Assembly: GCA_030592105.1 (NCBI GenBank)
Contig: JAUVKE010000202.1
Coordinates: forward strand, 1-5,141
Direction: 5' to 3'
Length of the DNA: 5,141 nt
Source of the DNA: Desulfobacteraceae bacterium
GTDB taxonomy: Bacteria; Desulfobacterota; Desulfobacteria; Desulfobacterales; BuS5
The notes under the pieces were generated by a model. It was not told where the DNA came from. It did not search any database and was given only the letters and a program-made list of their open reading frames with translations. The position numbers were made by a program, and so were the translations under genes. Positions 4,588-5,141 of this stretch are shown here, piece after piece (the stretch's first letter is position 1; the number at the start of each line of letters is the position of its first letter).

Positions 4588-5141
4588 TTAACCCTTAACC
4601 GCCCTTATAATCCCTGATAACCGTTTTCCTAAAATATTCCATGAATGAGCAGCTATCCATTTCTCCTGAATCTGCTGTTTACTTTTTAAAAGATCAGGAT
4701 TATGGAGCAATTGTTCAATACCTGCGGCAATATTTTTGGGAGATGTCCCGGGCAGTGTATGAACAATATCTTTAACATCTAAAAAAATATCAAGCGGTGT
4801 GCAGACAACAGGACAGCGGGCTGCAATGCCGTGTCTGACTGCGCCGCTTGCTGATTCGGCTGTTGTCTGGTAGGGAAAAACAATCATGGATGCAGAATCG
4901 AGCAGGGCAAAGCTCTCTTCATCTTTAAAAAAATCTGTTACCATGGTAACAGAAGCCTGCATATATCTTTTTTTTATTAAATTCATGCACCGCAGTTTTG
5001 TTTCATTCGACACTATATTGGGATACAGGGCATTTACCATTAACAGATGTAAGTTTGAATGAGTTTTTTTTAAAATCGCAAACGCCTCAATTAACTGCTC
5101 CAGGCCTTTATGGGGCAGCATGAATCCATAGCTTGCAATAA
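4588..5141 (-). CDS. Glycosyltransferase, GT4-like (GT-B fold), C-terminal part
   Basis: The frame is open to the right edge, so the N-terminal acceptor domain and start codon are outside the window; 183 complete codons are visible. ATG 5121-5119 is internal: codons before it read IASYGF, continuing the family motif IASYGFMLPHKGLEQLIEAF, which opens the C-terminal nucleotide-sugar-binding domain of group 1 glycosyltransferases. Further on, FPYQTTAESASGAVRHG followed by IAARCPVVCTP corresponds to the donor-binding loop. Its first glutamate is kept (TAES), but the position of the second glutamate of the usual EX7E motif is histidine, so it belongs to a variant with SGAVR there. The protein ends LSGIIRAVKG. 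It likely adds a sugar to a surface polysaccharide in the cytoplasm or at the inner membrane; donor and acceptor are unknown. Its last codons merge with a repeat-like GGCGGTT motif. Confidence 0.9.
   Translation of the reverse strand, partial: IASYGFMLPHKGLEQLIEAFAILKKTHSNLHLLMVNALYPNIVSNETKLRCMNLIKKRYMQASVTMVTDFFKDEESFALLDSASMIVFPYQTTAESASGAVRHGIAARCPVVCTPLDIFLDVKDIVHTLPGTSPKNIAAGIEQLLHNPDLLKSKQQIQEKWIAAHSWNILGKRLSGIIRAVKG

Overview
Every protein-coding gene in this 5.1 kb window lies on the minus strand, so the window is transcribed from right to left. Base composition is AT-rich. The protein types, a sigma-54 promoter and many heptamer repeats and palindromes between genes suggest a Desulfobacterota (Desulfobacterales-like) sulfate reducer or a relative. 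That placement is inferred from protein flavour and repeat style; there is no rRNA or marker gene to confirm it.

Right part (about 3890-5141): the C-terminal half of a family-4-like glycosyltransferase enters from the right edge. It is followed by two tandem palindromes, then a small FitA/VapB-like ribbon-helix-helix antitoxin whose toxin partner seems to be missing. Where the toxin would start there is a 23-codon stub and a sequence resembling the tail of the glycosyltransferase gene. Next comes a membrane acyltransferase of family 3 (OafA-like). Glycosyltransferase plus acyltransferase suggests a surface-polysaccharide locus.

Middle (about 2414-2882): a 469-bp stretch without an intact gene. 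It holds a sigma-70-like promoter, a 12-nt tandem duplication, a small hairpin, and a fragment of a four-helix-bundle (S23/Avd-like) gene caught between two heptamer arrays in opposite orientation.

Left-centre (1258-2413): a Schlafen/AlbA_2 plus RecG-like ATPase-fold protein. Its first 14 codons are out of frame with the rest because of one extra A, so the visible open frame starts only at an internal GTG.

Left (1-971): a strong Shine-Dalgarno sequence and a textbook sigma-54 promoter precede the start of a DUF4214 protein. Its visible part ends in the first glycine/aspartate-rich RTX-like calcium-binding repeat, and the gene runs off the left edge. It is probably a secreted or cell-surface protein.

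No tRNA, rRNA, CRISPR array or complete insertion sequence was seen. The most unusual aspect is repeat-driven decay: two heptamer families, palindromes with a compensatory base change, a common motif at several gene 3' ends, and three damaged genes (AlbA_2, four-helix bundle, toxin) close to them.
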